Below are positions 33,694-43,735 of a stretch of 64,000 nucleotides of DNA, in pieces (position 1 is the stretch's first letter; the number at the start of each line of letters is the position of its first letter). Under the pieces are notes generated by a model that was not told where the DNA came from, ran no database searches, and saw only the letters and a program-made list of their open reading frames with translations. Position numbers and translations under genes: made by a program. The stretch comes from Anthostomella pinea (lineage: Eukaryota; Ascomycota; Sordariomycetes; Xylariales; Xylariaceae): positions 4,092,001 through 4,156,000 of the forward strand of contig CAUWAG010000003.1 in NCBI GenBank assembly GCA_963556695.1, given 5' to 3'.

Positions 33694-35712
33694 CTTGTTT
33701 CGCTTTCTGTTTTCTGGTTTCTGTTGACTGGGCAAGTTGCGTCAGCTACAGGTATGTTCCAATGAGGGGGAGGGGGAGGGGGTGGCTGGAGGGGTTGTGA
33801 AGGGCAGCCAGCCAATGATATCATCGAAGAGCTTGGAGTGGAGACGGTGGGCATGAGTGCGGGTTGCCAGGGCTGCCGGGCATGCGCTGCTGCTGCTGTG
33901 CTCGTGGCCGAAGTGGTGTCTGGGAACGGAGACATGATCATATCCTCGCCGCCCCCCACGCTCTTCTTCCATTCACTCCCCCTATTCGTCACGAAAGCTT
34001 CTCTCCCTTTCTATCCAACCCGCCTGGCCGGCATGCTTGCGCCGATTGGGATTGGGGATGGGGCTGGGGCTGGATCTCGAGTTAGAACGAGCTTCCAGCT
34101 TTCAAGCACACCCGACCTCGCTGCTTGGACGAGGGCGATGCACACTAGTAGTATGCCCGCCCTCCTCGCATGCATCGAGTACAGTAGTCGAGTGAAAAGC
34201 GTCCGGCCCAGCTGTAGTCAACCTCGAGCTACCTACGTGTCATGGGGTGACTGTGCACTACAACATGCATGTACCTCAGGACACGAATTGGCTCTGTTCA
34301 CTGTACGATGAAGCCGTACAGCTCGTAGAAGGACAGCGGAGGGAGGACGCACACGGAGTCGCGGACAGCCGGCCCCCTTGCACTTCTCCAATGCTCTGCA
34401 GGTGCAGCTAAACATAGCTGTCCTACAGCCGCAGTTGGAGCTCCGCCCGGAGAGCTGTCTCATACCCGAACAAGTCAGGAGGCCCTGATCAGCCGGGAGA
34501 CGCCTGCAGCTTTCCCATCCGGAGCTGCAAATGCTTCCCCGGCGTGGTTCGGCCTGGCACGACGATGGCGTACACGAAGAGGAAGCTCCAACGATGACAA
34601 GAGTTCCCCATCTTCGCATCGAGCCGCGCCGAAGACGTCAGGAAAGGACCACAGCCGCCCAAGCTGAGGCCTTCTCCTGATACACCTCGCTCGGGAGTGG
34701 AAGGGAGAAGGAAGGCAGCGTCCGTCACTCCAACCAGTATGCAAGATGGATAGGGGATGAGTGCGGTTGACGACTATGCCACGAAGCTGTATGCCAGATG
34801 AAGCTCCCTTCCGTTGCTTCGATGCTCTCGGGGCTGCAAGTTGTGAAATAAGGAACTGTTCTCACATACCTGTCTGCTCCGGCTGAAAAGTATAATACAA
34901 TGTTTAAAACGGCAGAGGTCGAATTGAAAAGGTTTGCTTGAAGGATGGGATGAACAAGGAGGTAGTTTACAACTGCGAAGAGTATTCGATGATGAGTTCA
35001 AGCTCTTACTAAATTTTCCCGCCGAGATTGCTCTCTAATAACGATAGCCCCCTGAAGGCGCTGGCCCGGGCGGCGACCTGCAATCTGCAGGTCATCTTCC
35101 AATAGCTGGATAGGAGCATGTGGCATGATTCGCCAATACCGAGTACATGTAACTAAATCAAATGGGTACGTAACGCGGGTAGACGATAGGTACTTTAAGT
35201 AGGTTCAGCATAGGTACCAACACTGATGAACATAATCACAATTTCATTATTTCCTTACGATATGGTCCGATCGATGCGATGACAGCAAGCAACAACCTGT
35301 TAGTTGAGCCCATCAAACCAGGCATGGAGGCGTGGCGGTAGACTCATCAAGCCAGAACGCCATATGTAACTACGCGAGCAATGATCATTACGGGGTCCAG
35401 GTTCAATGATTATGCCGTTGTGAAGAAATGGGTCACGTGTAGTAGACTAAGTCAGGTCCAAGCGTGCCAAGCTGCCATTGGAAGGTTCCAATGGCTCCAG
35501 CACCCGCCAAGGCAAGGAGCTCAAAGTGGCTTCAATCTGCATTCACCGCGGCTTGCAATTGATACCGTGAAACCCAAGTCTCCCCTCGACTATCCGACAG
35601 GCAAGACACCACCACCGACACTACTGACATCACCAACTCGGCTCCGACGTTACCAGTCCTTCCTTTTCTTTCTTGCTCTCCCTCGCAGCCTCGACTTTCG
35701 GGCCCCTCAACA
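33694..35712. other. Intergenic, no gene seen
   Basis: 2 kb between divergent genes. G-rich runs (GGGGGAGGGGGAGGGGG near 33,768) and purine/pyrimidine tracts lie near the cyclophilin start. Frames are short and without coding character. Confidence 0.5.
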
Positions 35713-37519
35713 ATGGATTTCAACAGCCTGAAGGACCAAGTGTCCAATCTGACCTTGTATGACCTCAAGGCCGGCGTACGCAAGGTCCAGAATGGTGAGG
35801 GACGCCCCTGACGCAGCATCACGCCAGATGCACGGTACTGACGTTTTGGCCTGATAGCGGTCATGAACTACACCGAAATGGAGTCGAAGGTGGGTTGGCT
35901 CGAATGCCCTTTCCAGCGCCCCGAGCTCGCGAATAGATCGACTGACCACCTGCGCGCGACAGGTACGAGAAGCGACCAACAACGAGCCATGGGGCGCATC
36001 TTCGACACTCATGCAGGAAATCGCCAACGCGACCTTCAATTAGTACGCTTTCGCCGGGCCATCACCCAAGGTAACAACCGATATGCTGACTCTCGATACC
36101 AGCCAGGCCTTGAACGAGGTCATGCCCATGATCTACCGCCGCTTCACCGAGAAGGCCGCCGAAGAGTGGAGGCAAATCTACAAGTCGCTTCAACTGCTCG
36201 AGTTCCTGATCAAACACGGTTCTGAACGAGTCATCGACGACGCGCGCGGTCACATCACCCTCCTCAAGATGCTCCGACAGTTCCACTATATCGATCAGAA
36301 TGGCAAAGACCAGGGCATCAACGTCCGCAACCGGGCCAAGGAACTAGCGGAACTCTTGGGCGATGTCGAGCGCATCCGGTCGGAGCGAAAGAAGGCTAGG
36401 GCCAACAAGGCCAAGTATACAGGCGTAGAGGGAGGCGGAATGGCAGGGTTTTCAGGCAGCGGCGCCGGCAGCAGCAGGTACGGGGGCTTCGGCAGCGAAT
36501 CGGCCGGCTCTGGTGGTTCCGCTGTGGGATACGGTGGCTTTTCTGGTGGCGTCTACGGTGATGGCGGCGGCTTTGGCGGACAGTCAGACGACTGGAGGGA
36601 TTCCGGCAACCGCGGCGACAAATTCGAGGAATACGACGAATTCGACGAGGGATCAGCGGGGGCGAGCTCTTCGCGCGCGAGGCCAACCGAGAGAGCTGAG
36701 AGGGCTGGGGTCAAGAAGACTACGCCCGCGGAGCCACCCAAGAAGAAGCAGCCCGAGGTTGATCTGTTCTCTTTCGACGACCCCGAGCCCACGGCTGCCT
36801 CCTCCGCGGCTGCCTCGGCGCCTTCGAATGGCTCTGGACTCGCGTCACTGTCGGCTCCCGCCAACGACGACGACGACGACTTTGATGATTTCCAATCGGC
36901 GACCCCTGCCACCCAACCGCCGGCCCCGTCGAACACCTTCGCCATCCCGCCACCCATGGTCACGTCGAGTGTCCAATCAACAGCGCAATTCGCGGCTCCA
37001 AGGCCCGTGTCCGGCCCGCAGCAGGCAAATCTTTCTGATATGATGTCGTCCATTTCTCCGCCGGGCAGCTCTACCACGACACCCGCTGCCAACTATTCTT
37101 CCTTCAACATCCCAGCGGCCGCTGGCCCAACAATGCAAGCGCCGAAGCCTGCGGGCTACCAAGCATCAACACCTAACTACTACCAGTCGGTTCAAGTGCC
37201 GCAGCAGACCGGATCATCGATGGCAGGCATGTCATCCATGTCTTCAGGGACTACCCCGTTGGGCATGTCGGCACACAACCGTCCTGCAGGCACTGCGACG
37301 GCCAAGCCGAGTGCTGGCGGTGATCCGTTCGCCAATCTGTGGGGGCAGGCTGGCTCTGGCCTGAGGAAGACGAGCACGCCCACCGCCGGCCCTAAGATGG
37401 GACAGCTTGCCAAGGAGAAGACCAGTGCTTCTTTGTGGGGAGCGCCTGCTTCTAGCACCCCCAAGCCCACTGGCCCTTCACAGGGTGGTAGCAGTGGCCT
37501 AGATGACTTGCTGGGTTGA
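35713..37519 (+). CDS. ENT3: ENTH-domain protein, Ent3/epsinR-like clathrin adaptor
   Basis: Exons 35713-35794, 35858-35889, 35963-36042 and 36103-37519 give 536 residues. ENTH domain, residues ~1-150: LYDLKAGVRKVQNAVMNYTEMESKVREATNNEPWGASSTLMQEIANATFNYQALNEVMPMIYRRF, then WRQIYKSLQLLEFLIKHGSERVIDDAR and NVRNRAKELAELLGDVERIRSERKKARANKAKY. This domain binds phosphoinositides on Golgi/endosome membranes. The rest is Gly/Ser/Pro-rich and disordered, with an acidic phenylalanine motif (DDDDDFDDFQ) of the type that binds gamma-ear domains of AP-1 and GGA, and NLWG / SLWG repeats near the end. The gene starts with three small exons, as is usual for fungal ENTH genes. It acts in trans-Golgi to endosome traffic. 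Confidence 0.9.
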
Positions 37520-39347
37520 ACCAACAGGCGTGTGTCGTGAATTCAGCAAGCCAGGCAGGCATGTGGATTGATTCCGGGACGAGGCGAGCTTTGGCTCTCA
37601 CGAGGCTGGTCATTTCCACGGCATAATCCGCGATATATCCTGTCCAGACTTGGGCGGTGGGAGAAGGGGCATAGGTTGCGTTGTAGCGAACTGTTGGGTG
37701 ATTTGGTTGGTATGGTCATAGATAGGCGTCAAGGCGCATGAAAACACGTACAATGTCACCATTCCCGATCTCGGCCTCCGCTTTGGGCAATGATCGAGGT
37801 TTGCTTTTCTACCAAGTCGTCTTCTGCCGTATGAGGTGCAGTGTGTACCAGGCAGCTACCATGCTGGCCAGCTATCATGTTTGGATGAAACACGGAATGA
37901 TGCGGCGCAACGCTGCAGCTCGCCAGTGCCCGCAACCAACGAGGGCGCGCAGCTTGGAAGATCACAATGAATCTGGTTTCAGGACAAGCTGAAGTGCTGC
38001 TTGAACGACGCGGGTCTAGACCTCGACAGCTAAGAGCATCCACGGGAGCTTCATTGGCCAACAGCGGCCGTTACGATGCCGGCACGCGAGGGAGAGCCGC
38101 TCGCTTGGCCGTGGACCACAGGCTCAGCCTCCTCCGTCAACCTGGCCTGCCATGGACACCTTGTAGGTCCATTGAGTAGAGTGCATTGCTACCTATGGCG
38201 ACCTCCCGCCTCGCGGTCAGTACCCGGCCTCCTTGGTGCCGCTGAAACGGCTCCCCTCATGTCAAGTCTTGGTCAAGGTTTGTCCAGGGGGTCGGCGCAT
38301 AGCAGAACTCTCCCTATGCTCTTACCCGCCTCCGCGCTTAAGAGTCCGTGCCGACCCACCCGTCTCATTTCGCCTCAGCTCTCAGCTGGGCCCAGGAGCC
38401 AACCAGAATTCTCCGAGCCTCAATCCCGGAGTTCAACGCGGTTGTTCAAACAACCAGAGCGACCACACTCCGATGACTCGTCCATACCGCGGGACGGAAG
38501 GGCGTCGCTGTAGAGTTCCCCGACCGCGGCTGGGGAGAGGAAGAAAAAGACCAGTCCACTCCTACAAGCGCGGTGATGATCGTGGCTCTTCATTGGATAC
38601 CTGAGCGCGTTGTGACGCCGCCATCTGCGTCAGTGGTCGGCGACATGTCAGCCAAAATAGCAGTCTATCTTGGCCGACGCATACGAATGGCTACAACCAC
38701 AACAACAAGCCTGTAGGTAGGTGGATAGCAACCTCTCCAAGGTTCTGGGAAGCAAGGTTCGACATGAAGTCTTCGACTCGGACTTCTTACTTAAAGGACT
38801 GTCTGTTCCCGAGTGAACATGTCCCTCTTCTCTCTTTATCCATCAACCAAAGTGAAAGCGGCATAGTCACGACTTTTTCCTTGAGTCTTTCTCTTTTCCC
38901 TATCTTCCTTTTCGGTCTCTTTCTTTCCTGGGCAAGGTTCATCTAAATCGGTCTCTTTCTTGGGCTCAACGTTTCCTTCGCATTACCGGACAAGCTTTCT
39001 TTCGCCCCCATCTGACCCCCAGGACATATCAGATACCTCGAACTCGTCTAACTCTCCGGTTGCCCTTGGCGCTCGAACTACTTTCTTCCTAACCATCACT
39101 CGCTTCGACCTGAGGTCAGCCGTCTTCTCTCTTCGCTTCTCGATTTCGCAAACCTCGGTACTTTCCTTCACCAAGTTTGCTGCGTCCGGTCGCGGCAACG
39201 CCCTCTTTCACCATTTCTCCTTCAACTTCTCCTGTGTCTCTTCCGTACCCACGGCAGCGCCTTCCTACGCGCACCATACTCAAGCTTCGTTCACCTCGTC
39301 CCAAGCTTTCGCTTATTACCGATTTCGAAACGGCCATTCCTCTGAAG
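37520..39347. other. Intergenic, no gene seen
   Basis: 1.8 kb. The final ~550 bp are strongly CT-rich (TTTCTTTCCT, CTCTTTCTTT), a typical long fungal 5' leader for the membrane-protein gene. GTAGGTAGGTGG lies near 38,713. Confidence 0.5.
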
Positions 39348-39991
39348 ATGCGCTTCCAATCTCCCCAGCTTGGCGCCCTCGGCGTCACCTTCACGGCTCT
39401 TCGGGCCATGCAGCTCGTTTCGTTGGTTGCCGTCATCGGTTTGAGCGCCAACTTCATCAATGAGATGGTGACCTCTGAGCGTGAGGCACCGGATGTCCTG
39501 ATTGGCACTCTCGCCGTGGTACGTGTCTCTGTTGATGTCACAGCGAGGAAGATTTGCTGACGTCGCAGCAGGCCAGCATTACCACACTCTATTCGGCGAT
39601 ATCTTACATCCTGTACTATGACGGGTTGCTCCCTCTGCTTGTCGCGGGTGGGATGGACCTGTCTTTCCTCATTGCTGCTATCGTGGTGGCTGTCACCATC
39701 GGCAAACCGCTTTCCATGCTGAAGTGCGAGATTCTGCCCGAGCCAGCATCATCGACCCAGACATTCACCATGTCCATCTCACCCCGCGATTCAGCCGCAG
39801 TCAAGTACAACAGCTACCTTGCCTTGATCACTACGGACCAGCCGCATTGCTACGAGATCAAGGCCGTGTGGGGCCTGGCCATTGCCCTCTGCGTGCTTTA
39901 TGCCTTCTCGGCTCTGGTATGCGTCGGTCTATGGCACCGAGTCAGGAGCACTGCCGCGGCCCAGGCTGCTCCCAAGGATATTGAGGAATAG
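39348..39991 (+). CDS. Four-TM MARVEL-like membrane protein
   Basis: Exon 1 39348-39518; exon 2 from 39569 or 39572 to the TAG at 39989-39991, giving 197 or 196 residues. The acceptor is a tandem CAGCAG (NAGNAG), so one Gln is optional. Four spans: LGVTFTALRAMQLVSLVAVIGLSANFI; TTLYSAISYILYYDGLLPLL; DLSFLIAAIVVAVTIG; AVWGLAIALCVLYAFSALVCVGLWH. This is the layout of fungal MARVEL-type proteins; an extracellular loop lies between spans 3 and 4 (LKCEILPEPASSTQTF.. YNSYLALITTDQPHCYEI). The short cytosolic tail ends in DIEE before the stop. The function of this group is not established. The same frame stays open after the TAG to 40771; see the next entry. Confidence 0.72.
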
Positions 39992-40771
39992 GGGTGCGCG
40001 GGCGTACGAGCGGAGGCCACCATTGAAAAGGTCCCGGGGTCCTTCGGAGAAACACACCACATCTCCGGACCGACCGCGCTCGGTACTCGACTCCTGTCGA
40101 CGCAGAGTCGTGGACCCGGGTCGCGATTTTCACCTCCCCTCAAGGCGCCCGAAGTATCCCATCGTCGTGCTGTACTACGATCCATCGACGAAGATATACG
40201 CGCGGTACCGACTCCCCCGACTATGATCAATGCCCACGCTGGGCCGTCAATCATGATGCGGCGTCGTCCTGTCGAGCCTATCCTTCGGCCAGCACCGGCG
40301 ATTGTGCATCCAGCAGTTGCCATGCCACCCATGCCATTCGGTCCTCCGACTGAAGATTTCATACCGGTTGTCCACAAACGTGTCCCGGAGCCCATTCAGA
40401 CCAACATACACGACATCTCACGCACTCCCATCATCATGCCGCCCATCCCGCCTACGCCTAGCAACGATGGCTTCACCCCTGTCACACCCGCTCCTTCCCC
40501 GAGGCTGAAAGGGTTTCGGTCGAACAGGACGTCACACCTGTCACAAGACGCTCTGGGTATCTCCGTGGTACGGTTCAAGAGCGTGAAGGCCCAGATAGTA
40601 GACGACGAACATGACGATATGACGCCGCTGAGCCCAGCCAAAAATAGAGATATCGAAGCGCAGGTATTGCCAAAGATGAAACCCAAGCGAAAAACACTGC
40701 TTGGCGTGTTGGAGGGGTGGTGGGATCTTGGATTGCTGGAGAGGGGAAGAAGCCTGAGGAGGAGGGGCTAG
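39992..40771 (+). CDS. In-frame 259-codon extension downstream of the TAG
   Basis: Directly after the TAG at 39989-39991 the same reading frame is open for 259 codons, to TAG/TAA at 40771. The extension is soluble and proline-rich (VPTPPTMINA, AMPPMPFGPPTEDFIPVV, IIMPPIPPTPSNDGFTPVTPAPSPRL), contains basic patches (MMRRRPVEP, KMKPKRKTLLG) and ends GLLERGRSLRRRG. An ATG at 40223 could start an independent 182-residue protein. Three readings are possible: stop-codon readthrough adding a cytosolic tail, a nonsense mutation in a longer ancestral gene, or a separate gene that shares frame by chance. The sequence alone does not decide. Confidence 0.4.
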   Translation, partial: GCAGVRAEATIEKVPGSFGETHHISGPTALGTRLLSTQSRGPGSRFSPPLKAPEVSHRRAVLRSIDEDIRAVPTPPTMINAHAGPSIMMRRRPVEPILRPAPAIVHPAVAMPPMPFGPPTEDFIPVVHKRVPEPIQTNIHDISRTPIIMPPIPPTPSNDGFTPVTPAPSPRLKGFRSNRTSHLSQDALGISVVRFKSVKAQIVDDEHDDMTPLSPAKNRDIEAQVLPKMKPKRKTLLGVLEGWWDLGLLERGRSLRRRG

Positions 40772-41406
40772 GAGGAATCGTGGTAATGGGTCGTATGTTG
40801 CGGTGCGGGCTTGGGCTGGAGTTTGTGACTTTTCTTTTGTTGGGTATACATAATGGTGGCTGGCTTGGCCACATCTCACTGGGCATCAAACGGGCAGCGA
40901 TGGTAATAGATTCCTGTAATCAGAATGTCAAAACCTATCAATTACTTTGCACGACTTGCCATGTGGGATTGTGTTTTTGGATGTATTACAATATTGCTAA
41001 AGTAACCAGCAGACATGTCGCATGTCCAGACTATGGGGCTCCGGCATGGCGAATCGCAGTGAGAAATCACAGACCTGGTTCACATGCTTCCTCCGCAACA
41101 CTCCCAAGATATTTCTTCCGGCATGCGGTGGGCAAATTTTCGTTCCCAGTGCAAGCCTGTTCGAGACCGCGGCGATTGAGCTATCCTCCCTATTCCTCAT
41201 AGTTGCTATCGAAGAGGGCATAGAGTGGACGGGCAAATCCTCCAAGTAGCGAAGGCGGCAATAGCACGTGGAACAGCAAGGGGTGAAGGCTGCCAAGTAT
41301 AGAACGGGGTCCACGTAGTGCATAGTGAAGATGCCCGTAAGAAAATAAATGTCGGCGAACTCACTTGGAGCGGCCGGATGTCCACTAACAGCGGTGATAT
41401 ATCCGG

Positions 41407-41505
41407 CAGACATATCATGCAGACATATCATGCAGACATATCATGCAGCTCATATCATGCAGACACATCATGCAGACATATCATGCAGCTCATATCATGC
41501 AAACA
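41407..41505. repeat. Minisatellite of CAGACATATCATG units
   Basis: Seven or so 13-15 bp units (CAGACATATCATG, with CAGCTCATATCATG variants in a regular order) in tandem. AT-balanced and non-coding. Confidence 0.8.
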
Positions 41506-42209
41506 TCACACACCGTAGTGAGTACAGTTCACCAGGAGGGTAAGTCGTGACGTACAGGCTAGGCTGGGGTGCCCCGCCGTGCATATTCATTATAGATTTA
41601 TATAGAAAATTTTCCATTCACGCTATCGGCCATAACTATTTATACCAAGGAGAAACTTGATAGTTTATATACATTATGTCAGGCAATATAGCCTCCGGGG
41701 CCTCACCCCGGGCATCCTCCCATCCTCCCGAGCCTCCTTCCCGAGCCTTCTTCCCGAGCCCCACCATCCTGGTGATCTGTAAGTGAAAGAGTGTGGAAGC
41801 CTTGAGAAGGACGGCGTCGCCGGTGCACCGGGTTGACCCACCCGAAGGAATCAGCTTCACGCCAGAACGGCCAAATCGTCGAGAGACTACATCCATACGG
41901 GCTGCTATTTTGGTCGCAACCTGACGTCTAACAATTGACTGTAGCTCCTAGCTGCGCAACATGTTTAGGTGACATGACGCACATAGCAACGACGGCTTCT
42001 CGGGGACCACACCTGTCGTCATTCCGGGCTATTGGGCCCAATCCGTACTAGAAACGGGGGGTCACAGGCCATCAAAATATAACGGTGAAGCTTGACGCAT
42101 GCTTGCCACTACTCTAAATAACAATTGATCGAGATGGTGTGACCGTGACAAGAGCAGTTGTTGGCTGGCTGCCTGACTAGTTTGAATAGAGGTCCTGAGT
42201 GCTCAGGTC

Positions 42210-42217
42210 TATATAAG
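42210..42217 (+). promoter_or_regulatory. TATA box of the interrupted secreted-protein gene
   Basis: TATATAAG lies 75 bp before the ATG at 42285, followed by a CT-rich start region (GTTCTTCTCTTCTCGACC) and AACAATG. A strong, conventional fungal core promoter. Confidence 0.6.
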
Positions 42218-42284
42218 TCGTCGGAGTCCCCATCCAAAACAGCACGTTCTTCTCTTCTCGACCTTGACCGCGCAACCCACAACA

Positions 42285-42498
42285 ATGCGCCTCCTACCAC
42301 TTCTGAACGTCGGCTTGCTTCTGGTTAGCAGCAATGCACAATTGAACCTGCCACAAGACAACGAGCCAGGACAATATAGGTACGGAACTCGATAGCTTTG
42401 GCGACCTCCTACACGGCCTAGCGAAACTAACGAGTACGACCAGGCGAATAACCAAGAGAGCTTGGTCGGATGTTGGTCGCTGCCTAAGTGTTATTCCC
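42285..42498 (+). pseudogene. 5' part of a secreted-protein gene cut off by transposon sequence
   Basis: Exon 1 42285-42379 encodes a clear signal peptide (MRLLPLLNVGLLLVSSNA) and QLNLPQDNEPGQYR. An intron 42380-42443 has an ACTAAC branch and CAG acceptor. Exon 2 reads RITKRAWSDVGRCLSVIP before it enters LINE-derived sequence at about 42,497. The KR after a short acidic propeptide looks like a Kex2 site. The gene has a good TATA box and leader, so it was probably a functional secreted protein; the family cannot be told from ~50 residues. No matching 3' part was found on the far side of the transposon nest. Confidence 0.6.
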
Positions 42499-42556
42499 AT
42501 CTGGTCCTTCAAGGAAGGCTATCTATCAGGGGCAGATTGTTGAAAAGAACTTGCTC
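42497..42556 (-). mobile_element. 60 bp LINE fragment (end of ORF2 and first 3' UTR bases)
   Basis: CCATCTGGTCCTTCAAGGAAGG through GAACTTGCTC matches the LINE at 52,431-52,490 with one mismatch, and matching stops abruptly on both sides. It joins the secreted-protein exon to the Copia fragment. Here the Copia frame runs through the fragment in a different phase from LINE ORF2. Confidence 0.7.
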
Positions 42557-43735
42557 CTTGGGCTTTTGGTCTCCTATAAGTCCATCTCTGTATCCCAGGT
42601 AAGTATAGAAACGTTCATAAGGAGTCATCCAGTTATAGATGTACTTAGGGGTACGATTGTATAGATATACCGCTGTTCGGAAGATCTCAACCCACAGATA
42701 TGCTGGCAACTTGGCTCCATTTCGCATCGAACGGGCCTTGTCCTTAATCACACCCCCCGAGCGCTCGGCGCCTCCATTTTGGTCTTGTGTGTTAGGCGCT
42801 GAGGGTTCCACCTTCATCTTCTTGGTTATGGTGAGAAACTGATACACATGAGGCTTCTGGGTCGTGAGCTCGTTGTCGCATTCTATCACCTCCGGCTTGA
42901 CCTGATTCTGGTGCTCTAAAATCCCGAATAGCAACTTAAAAGTTGCTATAAGCGTATCCGTCTTTCGGTCGCTCAGATAGAAGTCCCAGATATATCCAGA
43001 CCATCTGTCAGTAACAAGCATGATGCTGTTCAGTCCGTTGCTATCTCTGTCAAGGTCGTGGAAATCGATTGCTAGGCGGACTCCGGGCTTCCCAGGTCTA
43101 TCCCGCCGTGTACGTCTCCTTTGCTTCTTGGCCTTCCCGCAGGCGCATGCGTCACATTTCACGGTTGTGATACGTTCTTCTGCTGAATCTCTAGGCTTTA
43201 AGTCCTTGATCTTCACCCCCCGAGAGTGGCCTACAAGGTGATCAAGAACATCTGGCCCTGGGTGACCTAATCTGAGGTGCCATCGGCGACTATCGGTAGT
43301 GCAAGGCGCCCTCTCGGTCCATGAGTTGTATTTCTTCCTTCAAATAAAGAATGCACGTCTTGTCAAAGACTCAGGCAAATATTCAATCACGTATTGCTCA
43401 TGCTGATCCGTCAGCTCGCAGAGGATCGAATCATCCTTCCTCCGAAGATAGTTATTGCTTCCTTTGTTGTCCCACCAGTACCCCTGGCGCTTGAGAAGTC
43501 GGAGTGATACCAGGTTACATACAAAGCCTTCGCAGAATGCCACATCGTGTAAGCGCATAATTCTTGACCCAGAAGGGCCAGTAACGCATATATCGACATC
43601 TCCGTAGCCTAGGATAGGGACTACTGTGTCTCCTGCAAATACTGCGTCACCCTGAATCGCCGACCGGAAGTTTAAAAACCTGCTGATCATGTTATTCACC
43701 TGTCTGGATTGTCTGGAGTCCAATCTACGTCGCCT
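42509..43735 (-). mobile_element. Copia-type retrotransposon fragment A: protease remnant, GAG-pre-integrase, integrase
   Basis: One frame on the minus strand from about 43,735 to 42,509. It begins in the protease region (LDSRQS.. where LDSGAS is expected, so the catalytic site is damaged), then GDVDICVTGPSGSRIMRLHDVAF. One in-frame TGA (43340-43342) follows. Next comes GAG-pre-integrase (RRWHLRLGHPGPDVLDHLVGHSRG), the C-A-CGKAKKQ zinc-region remainder, and an integrase core (AIDFHDL, MLVTDRWSGYIWDFYLSDR, NTQDQNGGAERSGGVIKDKARSM, YLWVEIFRTAVYLYNRTP). RT, RNase H and LTRs are absent. The end is joined to the 60 bp LINE fragment. Confidence 0.8.

Larger units (their letters stand above)
40772..42284. 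other. Intergenic with a minisatellite, no gene seen
   Basis: 1.5 kb. Apart from the minisatellite at 41,407-41,505 and a promoter at 42.2 kb, no coding frame is recognised. Confidence 0.45.

Noticed and set aside
33838..34311. A 157-codon frame between cyclophilin and the epsin gene
   Set aside because: Low-complexity composition, no motif, no matching introns or leader.
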